A stretch of 64,000 nucleotides of DNA from Stenotrophomonas sp. 24(2023) (GTDB lineage: Bacteria > Pseudomonadota > Gammaproteobacteria > Xanthomonadales > Xanthomonadaceae). Below the pieces are notes generated by a model. That model did not search any database. It saw nothing but the letters and a program-made list of their open reading frames with translations, and was not told where the DNA came from. The translations under genes and the position numbers were made by a program. Positions 27,621 to 35,893 of this stretch are shown piece by piece. The stretch spans positions 4,316,001 through 4,380,000 of the forward strand of contig NZ_CP133160.1 in NCBI RefSeq assembly GCF_030913365.1, read 5' to 3'. Positions within the stretch are counted from its first letter, which is position 1. Every line of letters starts with the position of its first letter.

Positions 27621-29372
27621 TCAGAAGCCGGTGTTGAACTCAAGCTGGAACACGTCGATGGACAGCGGCGGGCCGGACACTTCCTTGGCCGACATCCACT
27701 TGCCGCTGACCCAGCTGCGGCGATCCAGCGCATAGGCGCCGCCCAGGTAGTAGCCGCGTGCGTTGGTGCCGCCGAGGTGGAAGTTGGGATCGTTGAAGGC
27801 GTCGGGCAGCGCATCGGCCTCGATCCGCTTGTAGCCCAGCAGGGCCTGCCACTGGCCCTTCTCCTTCAGGTCCGCGGCGCCAAAGGTGGCCTGCAGCATC
27901 CAGGCGGTATCGCCGCTGCGGAACGTATCGCGGGTCGCCGCGCCGCCTGCACCGAAGTTGTTGACGATGGCGTTGTTGGCGCGGCGGAACATCGCGTCCT
28001 TGTCGAAGGCCAGGTTGCGGATGTAATCGGCCTCCACGCGCAGGCCGATGCCATCGGCCAGAGCGGTATCCCAGCGCAGGTTGAGGTTGGCCAGGCGGAA
28101 GGCCGAGGCCAGGCCGACGTACTGCGGGGTGGGCGTATTGGCCGGGTCCAGCGGGTTCAGTGCGATGTTGCGGATCAGCATCAGGCTGTTGCCCTTCTGC
28201 ATGAAGGCCGGGCGCGTCCAGTCGGTATCGCAGGCGGTGTCGCGTGCGTACAGGTAGCACGGCGAAGACAGCCTGCCGCTGATGTTCTTGAAATCGTAGT
28301 AGGCCACCGCCGCGCGCAGCGTGTTGTCCTCATCCATCGCCCAGCCCAGGCCCAGCTGGGCACCGGACAGCCACTTGTTCTCGTTCGGCGTCTTCACCAG
28401 GCTCTGGCTGGGGCCGTTGTCGGACACGTACTCCAGCGGCACCACGGCCAGGTTGCCGTACAGCGTCAGCTCACCACCGGCCAGGCCGTACTGCAGGTTG
28501 GCGGCCAGCCCATCGAAGTTCAGGTCGTTGGAGAACAGCGTATCGCTGGACCAGAACGGGTTGCCGAAGCGCCCGCCCTTGAGGGTGATCCAGTCCGCAG
28601 GGCGGTAGGACAGCCACGCCTGGTCCAGCCACAGGTCCTTCTTGCTCAACCCACCCCCCAGCTGTTCGGTGGTGGACACCGGGCCGTTGCTGCTGCCGCT
28701 GGCCAGGCGCACGCCGGCCTGCACGCGCTCGGTGATGGCCGCATCGACCGCCAGCCGCGCGCGGATGCGCCACAGGTTGCGGCGGTCCTGGCGGGTATTG
28801 AGCAGCGGCGGCAGCGCCAGGTTGGTGTTGGTATTGGTATCGAAGCCACCGCCGGCGTTGACCGCCGACCAGTTCGGCGCTTCCGGGCTGTTGCTTTCCG
28901 AATAGAAGCGCGACTCGCTGCGCACGCGCATGTCACCGCTGACCTTGATGCGCTGGGTCCATTCGGGCACCTCGTTCGGCGTGGCCCAACCCTCCTGTTT
29001 CGCCTGTGCCATCACCTCCTGGCGGACTTCATCACGGATGCCGTCACGCACGCTCTGCGACACATACGGAACGCGCACGTCGCCGGGCTCCAGGGCAATG
29101 CCACCGCTGCTGGTGGCAACCGCCGCGCTGCCCGCACTGGCGCGCTGCGCGGCGGCGGCCTCGGCTTCGGCCTGCACCAGCAGTGCCTGCCCGTCCTCCG
29201 GCTTCAGCGCGCCGCTGGCGATCAGTCCCTTGATCAGCTTGACCATCGTGGTGTCGGCGGCCATGGCGCCGGCCGGCGCGGCCAGGCCCAGCAGCACCGC
29301 GCAGCACAGCAATGCGCGCGGTGCACGGTGGCGCGGGGGGGCGGTTCGGGCGCGGGGTGCGTTGTTCATCAT
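27621..29372 (-). CDS. Putative porin
   Basis: About 583 residues from the ATG pair at 29369-29372. A long signal peptide ends near residue 37 (AGAMA). A helical periplasmic segment follows (about 40-90, MVKLIKGLIASGALKPEDG then Ala/Glu-rich). A beta-barrel of about 16 strands (about 140-583) ends in QLEFNTGF, with terminal Phe. This is the putative-porin family often found beside ExbBD-TonB genes and DUF2341 proteins. The helical segment could trimerise or contact the periplasmic coiled-coil protein encoded next. The solute is unknown. It is 47 bases after tonB in the same operon. Confidence 0.85.
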   Translation of the reverse strand: MMNNAPRARTAPPRHRAPRALLCCAVLLGLAAPAGAMAADTTMVKLIKGLIASGALKPEDGQALLVQAEAEAAAAQRASAGSAAVATSSGGIALEPGDVRVPYVSQSVRDGIRDEVRQEVMAQAKQEGWATPNEVPEWTQRIKVSGDMRVRSESRFYSESNSPEAPNWSAVNAGGGFDTNTNTNLALPPLLNTRQDRRNLWRIRARLAVDAAITERVQAGVRLASGSSNGPVSTTEQLGGGLSKKDLWLDQAWLSYRPADWITLKGGRFGNPFWSSDTLFSNDLNFDGLAANLQYGLAGGELTLYGNLAVVPLEYVSDNGPSQSLVKTPNENKWLSGAQLGLGWAMDEDNTLRAAVAYYDFKNISGRLSSPCYLYARDTACDTDWTRPAFMQKGNSLMLIRNIALNPLDPANTPTPQYVGLASAFRLANLNLRWDTALADGIGLRVEADYIRNLAFDKDAMFRRANNAIVNNFGAGGAATRDTFRSGDTAWMLQATFGAADLKEKGQWQALLGYKRIEADALPDAFNDPNFHLGGTNARGYYLGGAYALDRRSWVSGKWMSAKEVSGPPLSIDVFQLEFNTGF

Positions 29373-29419
29373 CGTTCTCGCGAAAGGAAAAGCGGGAAAA
29401 GAAGGCGGTGAAGCAGGCG

Positions 29420-30091
29420 TCAGGTACCGGGGCGGCGGCCCTGCACCAGCACGCGGGCGGGGAATTCCTGTGACGGCGGGGGCGGCTGGTCGACCCGGCC
29501 CAGCTGGCGCAGCACATCCAGTACCGCGGCATCGGCCTCGTCGTTGCCGCTGCCACGCAGCAGTTCGACGCGGCTCAGCCGGCCGTCGGCCTCCAGCCAC
29601 ACGTTGATCTGCAGCTGGAACGCCAGACGGCGCAGGCGCGGGTCGCGGGCGATGGCCTGCTGCATCACGTAACCGAGGTAGCGCCCATAACCGGCCGTGC
29701 CACCGCCACGCCCCACACCGGACGACCCGCCGCCGCTGCCGGACTGGATGCCGAAGCTGTCGGTGCCGGCCTGGCCCTGGGCATCCATCGTCACCGGGTC
29801 GGCCGCCTCCGGCGCCGGCGTCGGTTCCTCGGCCGGGGTCGGTTGTTCCAGCGGTTCCGGGTCGGGCACGGTTTCCTCGGGCGTCTCCGGCTCCGGGGGC
29901 TTTTCCGGCGGCGGGGGCGGCGGGGGTGGCGGCGGGGGCAGGGTCAGCATCGGCGGCGGCGTGACCTGCCGCTTGGTGCTGGCGGTGTCCTTGAACAGCA
30001 GCCACCACAGGGCGATGCCCAGCACCAGCAGGACGCCCAGCACGATGGCCGTGGTGACCAGCAGCTGCCGGATCGGGCGGGTTGCAGCCAT
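29420..30091 (-). CDS. TonB-like energy transducer of the TPS/porin cluster
   Basis: 223 residues: TM at about 10-32, an extreme proline run (PPPPPPPPPPPEKPPEPETP, about 50-70), an acidic Pro-rich spacer, a Gly/Ser stretch (about 112-130), and a TonB C-terminal domain (FQLQINVWLEADGRLSRVELLRGSG) ending near 210. It is a second, separate TonB system from that of the haem island. It follows exbD by three bases. Its outer-membrane partner might be the putative porin or an unseen receptor, since no TonB-dependent receptor lies in this cluster. Confidence 0.88.
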   Translation of the reverse strand: MAATRPIRQLLVTTAIVLGVLLVLGIALWWLLFKDTASTKRQVTPPPMLTLPPPPPPPPPPPEKPPEPETPEETVPDPEPLEQPTPAEEPTPAPEAADPVTMDAQGQAGTDSFGIQSGSGGGSSGVGRGGGTAGYGRYLGYVMQQAIARDPRLRRLAFQLQINVWLEADGRLSRVELLRGSGNDEADAAVLDVLRQLGRVDQPPPPSQEFPARVLVQGRRPGT

Positions 30092-30094
30092 GCC

Positions 30095-30508
30095 CTACCC
30101 CTGCGCCTTGCCGGTGACCAGGCCGACCTGGGCCAGTTCCAGCCGGCGCAACAGGTCCAGCACCTCCACCACGCGGGCGTACTGCACCTGCGCGTCACCG
30201 CGCACGATCACCGGGAAATCCGGCGTGGTCGCCCGCTGCGTGCGCAGCCGGTCTTCCAGCTCCGCCATGCTCACCGGGTAGGCGTCCAGGAACACCTGGC
30301 CGTTGTTGTCGATGGTGATGGCCTTGGTCTGCGGCTTTTCCAGCGCCACGCTGTTGCTGGCCTTGGGCAGGTTGACCTGGATGCCGGGAATGCTGGCGTT
30401 GCTGGTGAGGATGAAGATCACCAGCACCACCAGCAGCACGTCGACGAAGGGCGTGACATTGATGCCCTTCTCGCGCTTCTTGATGCCGAACTTCACGCCG
30501 TGGCCCAT
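30095..30508 (-). CDS. ExbD/TolR-type proton-channel subunit of the TPS/porin cluster
   Basis: 137 residues with the motif INVTPFVDVLLVVLVIFIL carrying the essential membrane aspartate, then a periplasmic ExbD domain. It lies between the ExbB-fusion gene (nine bases upstream) and tonB (three bases downstream), so it clearly belongs to a three-part energy-coupling complex. Confidence 0.91.
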   Translation of the reverse strand: MGHGVKFGIKKREKGINVTPFVDVLLVVLVIFILTSNASIPGIQVNLPKASNSVALEKPQTKAITIDNNGQVFLDAYPVSMAELEDRLRTQRATTPDFPVIVRGDAQVQYARVVEVLDLLRRLELAQVGLVTGKAQG

Positions 30509-30517
30509 GGCGGCACC

Positions 30518-32302
30518 TCAGCCCTGCACCGGCGCGGCAGCGCGCAGGTCCTGTTCTTCGGCCAGGCGGGCCGCGAATTCATCGATGAACACGCTCATGT
30601 CCGCACCGATCGCCTCGGCACGCGCGCCCAGGTAGTTGTAGCCGAACAGTGCGGGGATGGCCACGCCCAGGCCTGCCGCGGTGCACAGCAGCGCCGCGGC
30701 CATGCCCGGTGCCACCGAATTGATGTCCACCGCACCGGCCATGGCCGCCACCACGAACACCAGCATGATGCCGATGACGGTGCCGAACAGGCCCACGTAG
30801 GGTGCGCCTTCGATGGTGGTGGACAGCCAGTTCATGCGCTTGGACATCGCTTCCTGCTCGCGCACCATCACCGCATCCATCGAGGCGCGGATGGCGGCGA
30901 TGGTCGCCGCGCCCAGATAGCCGCTGCTGCCGTCGCGCTGGTGGCGCTGCTGCATTTCATCGATGGCCACCTGGTAGATGCGCCACAGCGAACCGTCGCG
31001 CATGGCGGCCGGTGCCTTGCCCTGGCGGTCCATGTCGGCCAGGGTGCGCAGCGGCACGCCCGCCAGCTGGCCGAAGGTTTCGGTGAACACCGCGTTGGCC
31101 TTGCTGGTGCGGCCGAAATGGCGGCCCTTGGCGATCATGATCGCCCACGACATCAGCATCATCAGGCCGAGGATGGCCACCACCACCCAGGCATCGAACG
31201 GCATGGCCTTGAGAATGAAGGCGAAATGGCTCTGGCCCGTGGACTGCTCATCGGCGCCATAACCGATCATGCGCGAATCGGCACCCTGGGCCACCGCATC
31301 GGCCTGCAGCAGTGCGGCCGGACGGGCGACCTTGGACACGCGCAGCTCATCCAGCGCGCCGTCGAAATTCGCCAGCGGCGTGGCCGCACCCGGTGCGTCG
31401 GCGCCGACCACCGCCGCAGTGGACAGCGCCGGCAGGTCCGCCGCCAGCTGTGCGGCGGGGCGGCCATTGAGCAGCAGCTGCACGCTGCCCTTGTCCGCCA
31501 CCACGGCCAGATGCGCCCATTGCCCTTCCGGGATCGGCTGGCCCGGCGCGCTGCGCTGGCCATTGACCTGCACGAACGGCACGCGGTTGTCGATGCCCAC
31601 CAGCAGTTCGGCACTGCCATCGCGACGTGCGTAGATCGCCTGTGCCCCGGGCTGCATGCCCGGCTTGATCCACGCCGAGAGCGTGAAGGCCGCACCGGCC
31701 GCCTGCGCCAGCGACGCGCTGGCCGGCAACGGCAGCGGGCCGGCGCCCAGCTGCACGCCGCGGCCGATCACCGCGCCTTCGGCCGGCGGCACCACGGCAC
31801 CGGCATTGTTGCCATAGGCGGTGGTATCGCGCGCCGGGGCGTTGGCATCGGCGAAGTGATAGACCAGCGTGTAATCCGGGTCGAATACCTGCTGGCCGTT
31901 GCCACTGGCCGGTGCCTTGCTGTTGCCGTAGTACATCCACACCGTCTGCGGCGCACCGGCGGAAAGATTCGGTACATCCACCCAGACCAGCGCCAGGCCC
32001 AGCAGCGGATCGAACTGCTCGATCTGGTGGGCGAGCACGGTGCGGCCATCGGCCGATACGAAACGCAGGTCGTTGCCTGCGTCCTGCACGCCATCGAAGC
32101 CGAAATTGCCGGTATGCAGGCGCAGCAGCACCGGCGTGCGGCCCGGGTCGGCGGCCAGGCCGGCGCCCTGCGGGCCGGCATCGATCGTGATCGGCTTGCG
32201 GTACTGCCACTCGGCCTGCCACCAGCCGGCATCGGCTGCCCACGCCGGCAGCGCGCTCAGCGCCAGCAGCAGCAACAGCAGTCGGGTCAACAAACGGTCC
32301 AT
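30518..32302 (-). CDS. DUF2341-LamG-ExbB fusion protein
   Basis: About 594 residues from the ATG at 32302 (GGAG nine bases upstream, true signal peptide MDRLLTRLLLLLLALSALPA); the frame extends to 32353, where it touches the tpsB stop. After the signal peptide comes a DUF2341 domain (about 30-150, WQYRKPITIDA...VWMYYGN). A concanavalin/LamG-like lectin fold follows (about 170-340, FTLSAWIKPG). The C-terminal third (about 370-594) is a full ExbB/MotA/TolQ module with TM segments near 375-395, 490-510 (PYVGLFGTVIGIML) and 530-555. A periplasmic carbohydrate-binding region is thus joined directly to a proton channel. It is the second gene of the tpsB operon. Confidence 0.87.
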   Translation of the reverse strand: MDRLLTRLLLLLLALSALPAWAADAGWWQAEWQYRKPITIDAGPQGAGLAADPGRTPVLLRLHTGNFGFDGVQDAGNDLRFVSADGRTVLAHQIEQFDPLLGLALVWVDVPNLSAGAPQTVWMYYGNSKAPASGNGQQVFDPDYTLVYHFADANAPARDTTAYGNNAGAVVPPAEGAVIGRGVQLGAGPLPLPASASLAQAAGAAFTLSAWIKPGMQPGAQAIYARRDGSAELLVGIDNRVPFVQVNGQRSAPGQPIPEGQWAHLAVVADKGSVQLLLNGRPAAQLAADLPALSTAAVVGADAPGAATPLANFDGALDELRVSKVARPAALLQADAVAQGADSRMIGYGADEQSTGQSHFAFILKAMPFDAWVVVAILGLMMLMSWAIMIAKGRHFGRTSKANAVFTETFGQLAGVPLRTLADMDRQGKAPAAMRDGSLWRIYQVAIDEMQQRHQRDGSSGYLGAATIAAIRASMDAVMVREQEAMSKRMNWLSTTIEGAPYVGLFGTVIGIMLVFVVAAMAGAVDINSVAPGMAAALLCTAAGLGVAIPALFGYNYLGARAEAIGADMSVFIDEFAARLAEEQDLRAAAPVQG

Positions 32303-32352
32303 GCGAAGGGTCTCCGGCGAACGCACGTTCAGGAAAAGAGGATGGGTGGGCA

Positions 32353-34002
32353 TCAGTAGCTGGTACTGATGTTGAAATGCAGGCGCCTGTCATCCCTGCG
32401 CGTGATCGGCCCATCGCTGTACGGCCAGGCGTAGTCCAGCCGCAGCTGCAGGTGCTCGCCCAGGCGCAGCTGTGCACCGATGCCGAGCGAGGCCAGGTTG
32501 TACTTGCTGGCCTGTTCGGGCAGCGGGCGCCGCAGCCGCAGGTAGGCGGCATCGGCGAAGGTGTACAGGCGCAGGTCGCTGCCCGACCACAGCGACCACG
32601 CGGGCGTGCGCCATTCCAGGTTGGCCAGGCCGCCGTAATCGCCAATGGCTTCGGCCGACAGGTAGCCGCGCACGGTGTACATGCCACCGGCGGCGAACTG
32701 TTCGGCCGACACCAGCGGCGCGTCGGTCACCTGCACCGCGCCACGTACATGCCACTGCCAGTCACTGTCGAAGGTGTGCGTGTTGGACACATCGGCTTTG
32801 AAGGCCATGAAACTGGGGTCGGCCCAGTAGCGCTTCTGGAAGAACGCGTCACCATCGCTGCCATAGCCCAGCAGGCGGCGGGTGCCGGCCACCACCGATG
32901 CGGTGATGCTGGTCTGGTCGTGGTCGCCCTGGCGCACGCCGGCGAAGCCCAGCGTCAACGGCGCGTACTTCAGCGGCGTGCGCAGCGAATCGTTGCCGAT
33001 CTGCGTGTCTTCCTTCGTATCCTTGAAGTCCACGCCCAGGCTGAGCTGGCGCCACCAGGCGGCACTGCCCGGCAGGCGGTAGTTGAGCTTGATGCCGATC
33101 GAGTGGCCATCACCGATGACATTGGTACCGGTGCCTGCCCCGCCCTGCCCGCCGGCGTTGAGTACACGGCTGTCGGACACATAGCCGGAGGCTTCCACGC
33201 TCCACGGCGTGCCCGCGAAGGGCGCACTGTACGACGCGGAAAACACTTTGGCCTGCTGGGTGTCCTCCGGCGCAAGGAACACGCCGATCGTGGCGCTGTG
33301 GCCGCGCTGCCAGAGATTTTCATGCGACAGCGAGGCACTCAGGCGCAGCTTTTCGGTATCGGCGCTGTGGTCGTTGTTCAGCGCAGCGCTGGCCCGCCAG
33401 GGTGAACGATCGTCCACCTGCAGGTCCACATCCATGGTGCCGGGCAGTGCGCCTTCGCGCACCAGCGGCATCACCTGGCGGCGCCCGCCCTGGTTCAGCG
33501 CCGTCAGTTCCTGCTGGGCCCTGTCGAAATCCGGCACCTTGCCTTCCGCCAGCGACGGCACCTGTTCACGGATGCGCGCGGGAGAATCGTAGGTCGCGCC
33601 GACCACGCGCAGGCGCCCGATCGGCGTCTGCTGCACTTTCAGCAGGACCACACCAGCGCTGACCTGCTGTTCGGGAAGCTCCACGTACACCGACTGGTAG
33701 CCGGCTTTCTGGTAGAGCGCGTTCACTGCATCACGGGCCTGCTCCACATCGGCCAGGGTTCTGCCTGGCCCGAGGTACGGCTCCACCGCGCGCTCGATCT
33801 GCCGTGCATCGAGCAGGCTGTTGCCACGCACGATGTATTCATTGATGGTCACCGTGGCCGGTGCGCTGCCGGCAGCGGCGGCGCCGCCCTGCTGTGCCAG
33901 CGCGACGGGCGGCAGCAGGGCCAGCGCCAGCGCAACGACCAACGTCCGCCGGTGGGCCGGCAACGGTTGGGTACCACGGTGTACAGGCATCATCGAAGGC
34001 AT
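32353..34002 (-). CDS. TpsB outer-membrane transporter (ShlB/FhaC/HecB family)
   Basis: 549 residues: signal peptide (about 1-36, PPVALAQ), POTRA1 (about 55-125, EYIVRGNSLLDARQIERAV), POTRA2 (about 130-205) and an Omp85-type barrel ending LHFNISTSY. The loop 6 region typical of the family lies around VRGYLSAEA (about 465). It moves the FHA-like TpsA (36694-49065) across the outer membrane. It heads a seven-gene minus-strand operon running to 26580, unlike the usual tpsB-tpsA pair. Its promoter resembles that of tpsA. Confidence 0.93.
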   Translation of the reverse strand: MPSMMPVHRGTQPLPAHRRTLVVALALALLPPVALAQQGGAAAAGSAPATVTINEYIVRGNSLLDARQIERAVEPYLGPGRTLADVEQARDAVNALYQKAGYQSVYVELPEQQVSAGVVLLKVQQTPIGRLRVVGATYDSPARIREQVPSLAEGKVPDFDRAQQELTALNQGGRRQVMPLVREGALPGTMDVDLQVDDRSPWRASAALNNDHSADTEKLRLSASLSHENLWQRGHSATIGVFLAPEDTQQAKVFSASYSAPFAGTPWSVEASGYVSDSRVLNAGGQGGAGTGTNVIGDGHSIGIKLNYRLPGSAAWWRQLSLGVDFKDTKEDTQIGNDSLRTPLKYAPLTLGFAGVRQGDHDQTSITASVVAGTRRLLGYGSDGDAFFQKRYWADPSFMAFKADVSNTHTFDSDWQWHVRGAVQVTDAPLVSAEQFAAGGMYTVRGYLSAEAIGDYGGLANLEWRTPAWSLWSGSDLRLYTFADAAYLRLRRPLPEQASKYNLASLGIGAQLRLGEHLQLRLDYAWPYSDGPITRRDDRRLHFNISTSY

Positions 34003-34054
34003 CGCGTCGTATCGGTAGTGAAGGCCAGGGAGCGGCGCGTGGATCTATCAACAG

Positions 34055-34085
34055 GACGTGCACGGCGCATGAAAGCCGACAGCGG
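34055..34085 (-). promoter_or_regulatory. ECF-type promoter of the tpsB operon
   Basis: Read on the minus strand, CCGCTGTCGGCTT (34085-34073) is followed after 14 bases by CGTC (34058-34055). The initiation site would fall about 45 bases before the tpsB ATG. The same two blocks with the same spacing precede tpsA at 49178-49148. CGTC is a frequent -10 element of ECF sigma factors; the 13-base upstream block would be the -35 region. Probably read by the FecI-like factor at 61555-62085 (inference). Confidence 0.55.
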
Positions 34086-34167
34086 ATTTACCGGTGCCGC
34101 AATGGCATGGCGGAGACGGCGCACCGGCAACGTCAATCAGGTAGACCGCCTGTGCCCGGGAACAACC

Positions 34168-34509
34168 ATGAAGCCGCTGAGTGCCGTACTGCTGTTGCTG
34201 CCGTGCTTGCTCGCTGCACCCGCCCTGCACGCGCAGCAGGCCGCGACCTCGCGCACGCCGAAGAAACCCGTCGAGCACGCCGCCTGCATCGAAGTACAGG
34301 TCGATGGCGAACGCACCCCTGCCTGGGATTGCCTGCAGCGACGGCTGGCCCCCGCTTCCACGCCCACTCGCCAGCCCACGCTGACCGAAGCGGAGCGGTT
34401 GATGCGCCAGCCCGGCAACCAGATGCTGCAGTACAACCTGGAAGGCACCCGCCAGCGCATGGGAAACGCGTTCGGCCACTCAGTGGTGCCGCAGCGGCCA
34501 GCGCGATGA
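34168..34509 (+). CDS. Small secreted or periplasmic protein of unknown function
   Basis: 113 residues from the ATG at 34168. The signal peptide is clear (1-22, LLLLPCLLAAPALHA). The mature part has two cysteines about 16 residues apart (AACIEV and AWDCLQ), probably a disulfide, and a basic C-terminus. It is not recognised. The gene sits alone on the plus strand, 7 bases from the end of convergent gspC and divergent from tpsB. A signal peptide plus this location suggests a part or substrate of the secretion cluster, but no function can be read. Confidence 0.7.
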   Translation: MKPLSAVLLLLPCLLAAPALHAQQAATSRTPKKPVEHAACIEVQVDGERTPAWDCLQRRLAPASTPTRQPTLTEAERLMRQPGNQMLQYNLEGTRQRMGNAFGHSVVPQRPAR

Positions 34510-34516
34510 AGCACTC

Positions 34517-34975
34517 TCAGGGCGATGGCGCTGCCAGCGGCGTGATGCCGTCCGTCGGCAGGGCCGGCAGCGCCGGTGCGGCGATTGCGCGCCGGTGCCC
34601 CGCCTGCTTCAGCTGCACGCCATGGGCATCGATCGCCAGCAGCTGCGTGGAGGGGCCCAATGCCTGTCCCGGTGCATAGGCCTGCGCAGGCGCACCGTTG
34701 ATGGACAGCAAGGCCAATGGCGCACGTTCCGAGGCCAGCACGCCGAGCACACTGACCTCGGTCTGCACGGCACCGGGCGACTGCAGGCGCACCAGCGGCG
34801 CGCTCGCGGCAGGATCCGCCACGCGCGCCACGGCAACCACCGGCGCCACGCGTGGCCCGGCCGGCTGGGCACGGGCCGGCCACAGCTGGCCTGCCCAGTA
34901 CGTCACCACCGCCAGCAGCAGCGCGGCAGCGGCGATATCCAGCACCCGATTGCGTTCCCAGCGCGTTCCGTCCAT
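34517..34975 (-). CDS. gspC: Type II secretion inner-membrane protein GspC
   Basis: About 152 residues from the ATG at 34975. A short cytoplasmic start, one TM segment (about 12-32, VLDIAAAALLLAVVTYWAG), and the periplasmic homology region (SVLGVLASERAPLALLSINGAPAQAYAPGQAL, about 75-107 as landmark) identify GspC. There is no PDZ or coiled-coil C-terminus, so it is the short form typical of xanthomonad Xcs-like systems. It links the inner-membrane platform to the secretin. It is transcribed apart from, and opposite to, gspHIJ. Confidence 0.85.
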   Translation of the reverse strand: MDGTRWERNRVLDIAAAALLLAVVTYWAGQLWPARAQPAGPRVAPVVAVARVADPAASAPLVRLQSPGAVQTEVSVLGVLASERAPLALLSINGAPAQAYAPGQALGPSTQLLAIDAHGVQLKQAGHRRAIAAPALPALPTDGITPLAAPSP

Positions 34976-35000
34976 GCCTGCACCGTTGCCACGTTCGTGT

Positions 35001-35024
35001 AGCAGCACGCTAGCAGGTGCTGCT
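35001..35024. promoter_or_regulatory. Hairpin in the gspC-gspH divergent region
   Basis: AGCAGCAC and GTGCTGCT form a perfect 8-base stem with an 8-base loop. A T-rich stretch (GCTTTTGTTTC) follows on the plus strand. It may be an attenuator or terminator ahead of gspHIJ, or a dyad operator for the two divergent units. Which of these applies cannot be told from sequence. Confidence 0.4.
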
Positions 35025-35090
35025 GACGCTTTTGTTTCATCATCCCCGGCTAGGCTCTACCGCCATCGGCGACGACTGGAGGCGATGTCG

Positions 35091-35537
35091 ATGCGGCCTG
35101 CCGCACCCGGATTCACCCTGCTGGAACTGATGGTCGTGCTGGTCATCATCGGCATCTGCACCGCGGGCATCGGGCTGGGCCTGGGCAGCCTGCTGGACCC
35201 GCAGCGGCAGCTGCGCCAGGACGCCCAGCAGCTGGCGCAGCGCCTGCAGGCCGCGCGCGAGGAAGCCCGCATCGACGGCCGGCCGATCCGCTGGCAGGCC
35301 GATGCACAGGGCTATCGCTTCAGCCGCCGCGAGGCAGGCCGCTGGCAGGTGCTGCAGCGCGATGACCTGTTGCAGCCGCAGCGCTGGCAGGCCACAGCCG
35401 TGAAGACCCAGCCGGCCGCGCCCATCGAACTGAGCCCGGAGTGGATCGGCGTACCCTGGCATCTCCAGCTGGACAGCAACGGCCGCTGCATGCAGCTGCG
35501 CGACGATGGCAGCGGCCAGGTACAGGTGCTGCCATGA
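35091..35537 (+). CDS. gspH: Type II secretion minor pseudopilin GspH
   Basis: 148 residues starting at 35091: GGAGG lies eight bases upstream of this ATG but only two bases from the earlier ATG at 35085. The prepilin leader is very short (MRPAAPG, then FTLLELMVVLVIIG), with the Gly/Phe cleavage site and Glu5. The globular part is that of GspH (LRQDAQQLAQRLQAAREEARIDGRPI). It builds the tip region of the pseudopilus after cleavage by a prepilin peptidase encoded elsewhere. Its stop overlaps gspI by four bases. Confidence 0.9.
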   Translation: MRPAAPGFTLLELMVVLVIIGICTAGIGLGLGSLLDPQRQLRQDAQQLAQRLQAAREEARIDGRPIRWQADAQGYRFSRREAGRWQVLQRDDLLQPQRWQATAVKTQPAAPIELSPEWIGVPWHLQLDSNGRCMQLRDDGSGQVQVLP

Positions 35538-35893
35538 CCCGCGTACGTGGCTTCACCCTGATCGAAGTGCTGATCGCCTTGGCCATCGTGGCCGTCGCAC
35601 TGGCGGCGGTGATGCGCGCGGTGGCGGTGGCGACCGATGACCAGGGCCGCCTGCGCGACCGGCGGCTGGCCCTGCTGTGCGCGCAGGACCACTGGCAGGA
35701 ACTGCGCCTGGGCGGACAACCGCCGGTGCCGGGCCGGCACCTGTGCACGCAGGGGCGCAGCGTGTTCGTGGTCCTGCAGCAGGTGGCGCAGGGCGATGAT
35801 GGCCAGCGGCAGGTGCAGCTGACGGTGGTCGCCCGCGATGCGCCACGGCAGCGCCTGGCCCACCTGCAGCTGCCCTGGACCGCAACACCGTGA
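35534..35893 (+). CDS. gspI: Type II secretion minor pseudopilin GspI
   Basis: 119 residues with a 6-residue leader (MTRVRG) and FTLIEVLIALAIVAVALAAV as the hydrophobic helix with Glu5. The small C-terminal domain has one cysteine (ALLCAQDHW, about residue 52) and another near 75 (HLCTQG). It nucleates the pseudopilus tip with GspJ and GspK. It overlaps gspH and gspJ by four bases each, indicating coupled translation. Confidence 0.9.
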   Translation: MTRVRGFTLIEVLIALAIVAVALAAVMRAVAVATDDQGRLRDRRLALLCAQDHWQELRLGGQPPVPGRHLCTQGRSVFVVLQQVAQGDDGQRQVQLTVVARDAPRQRLAHLQLPWTATP

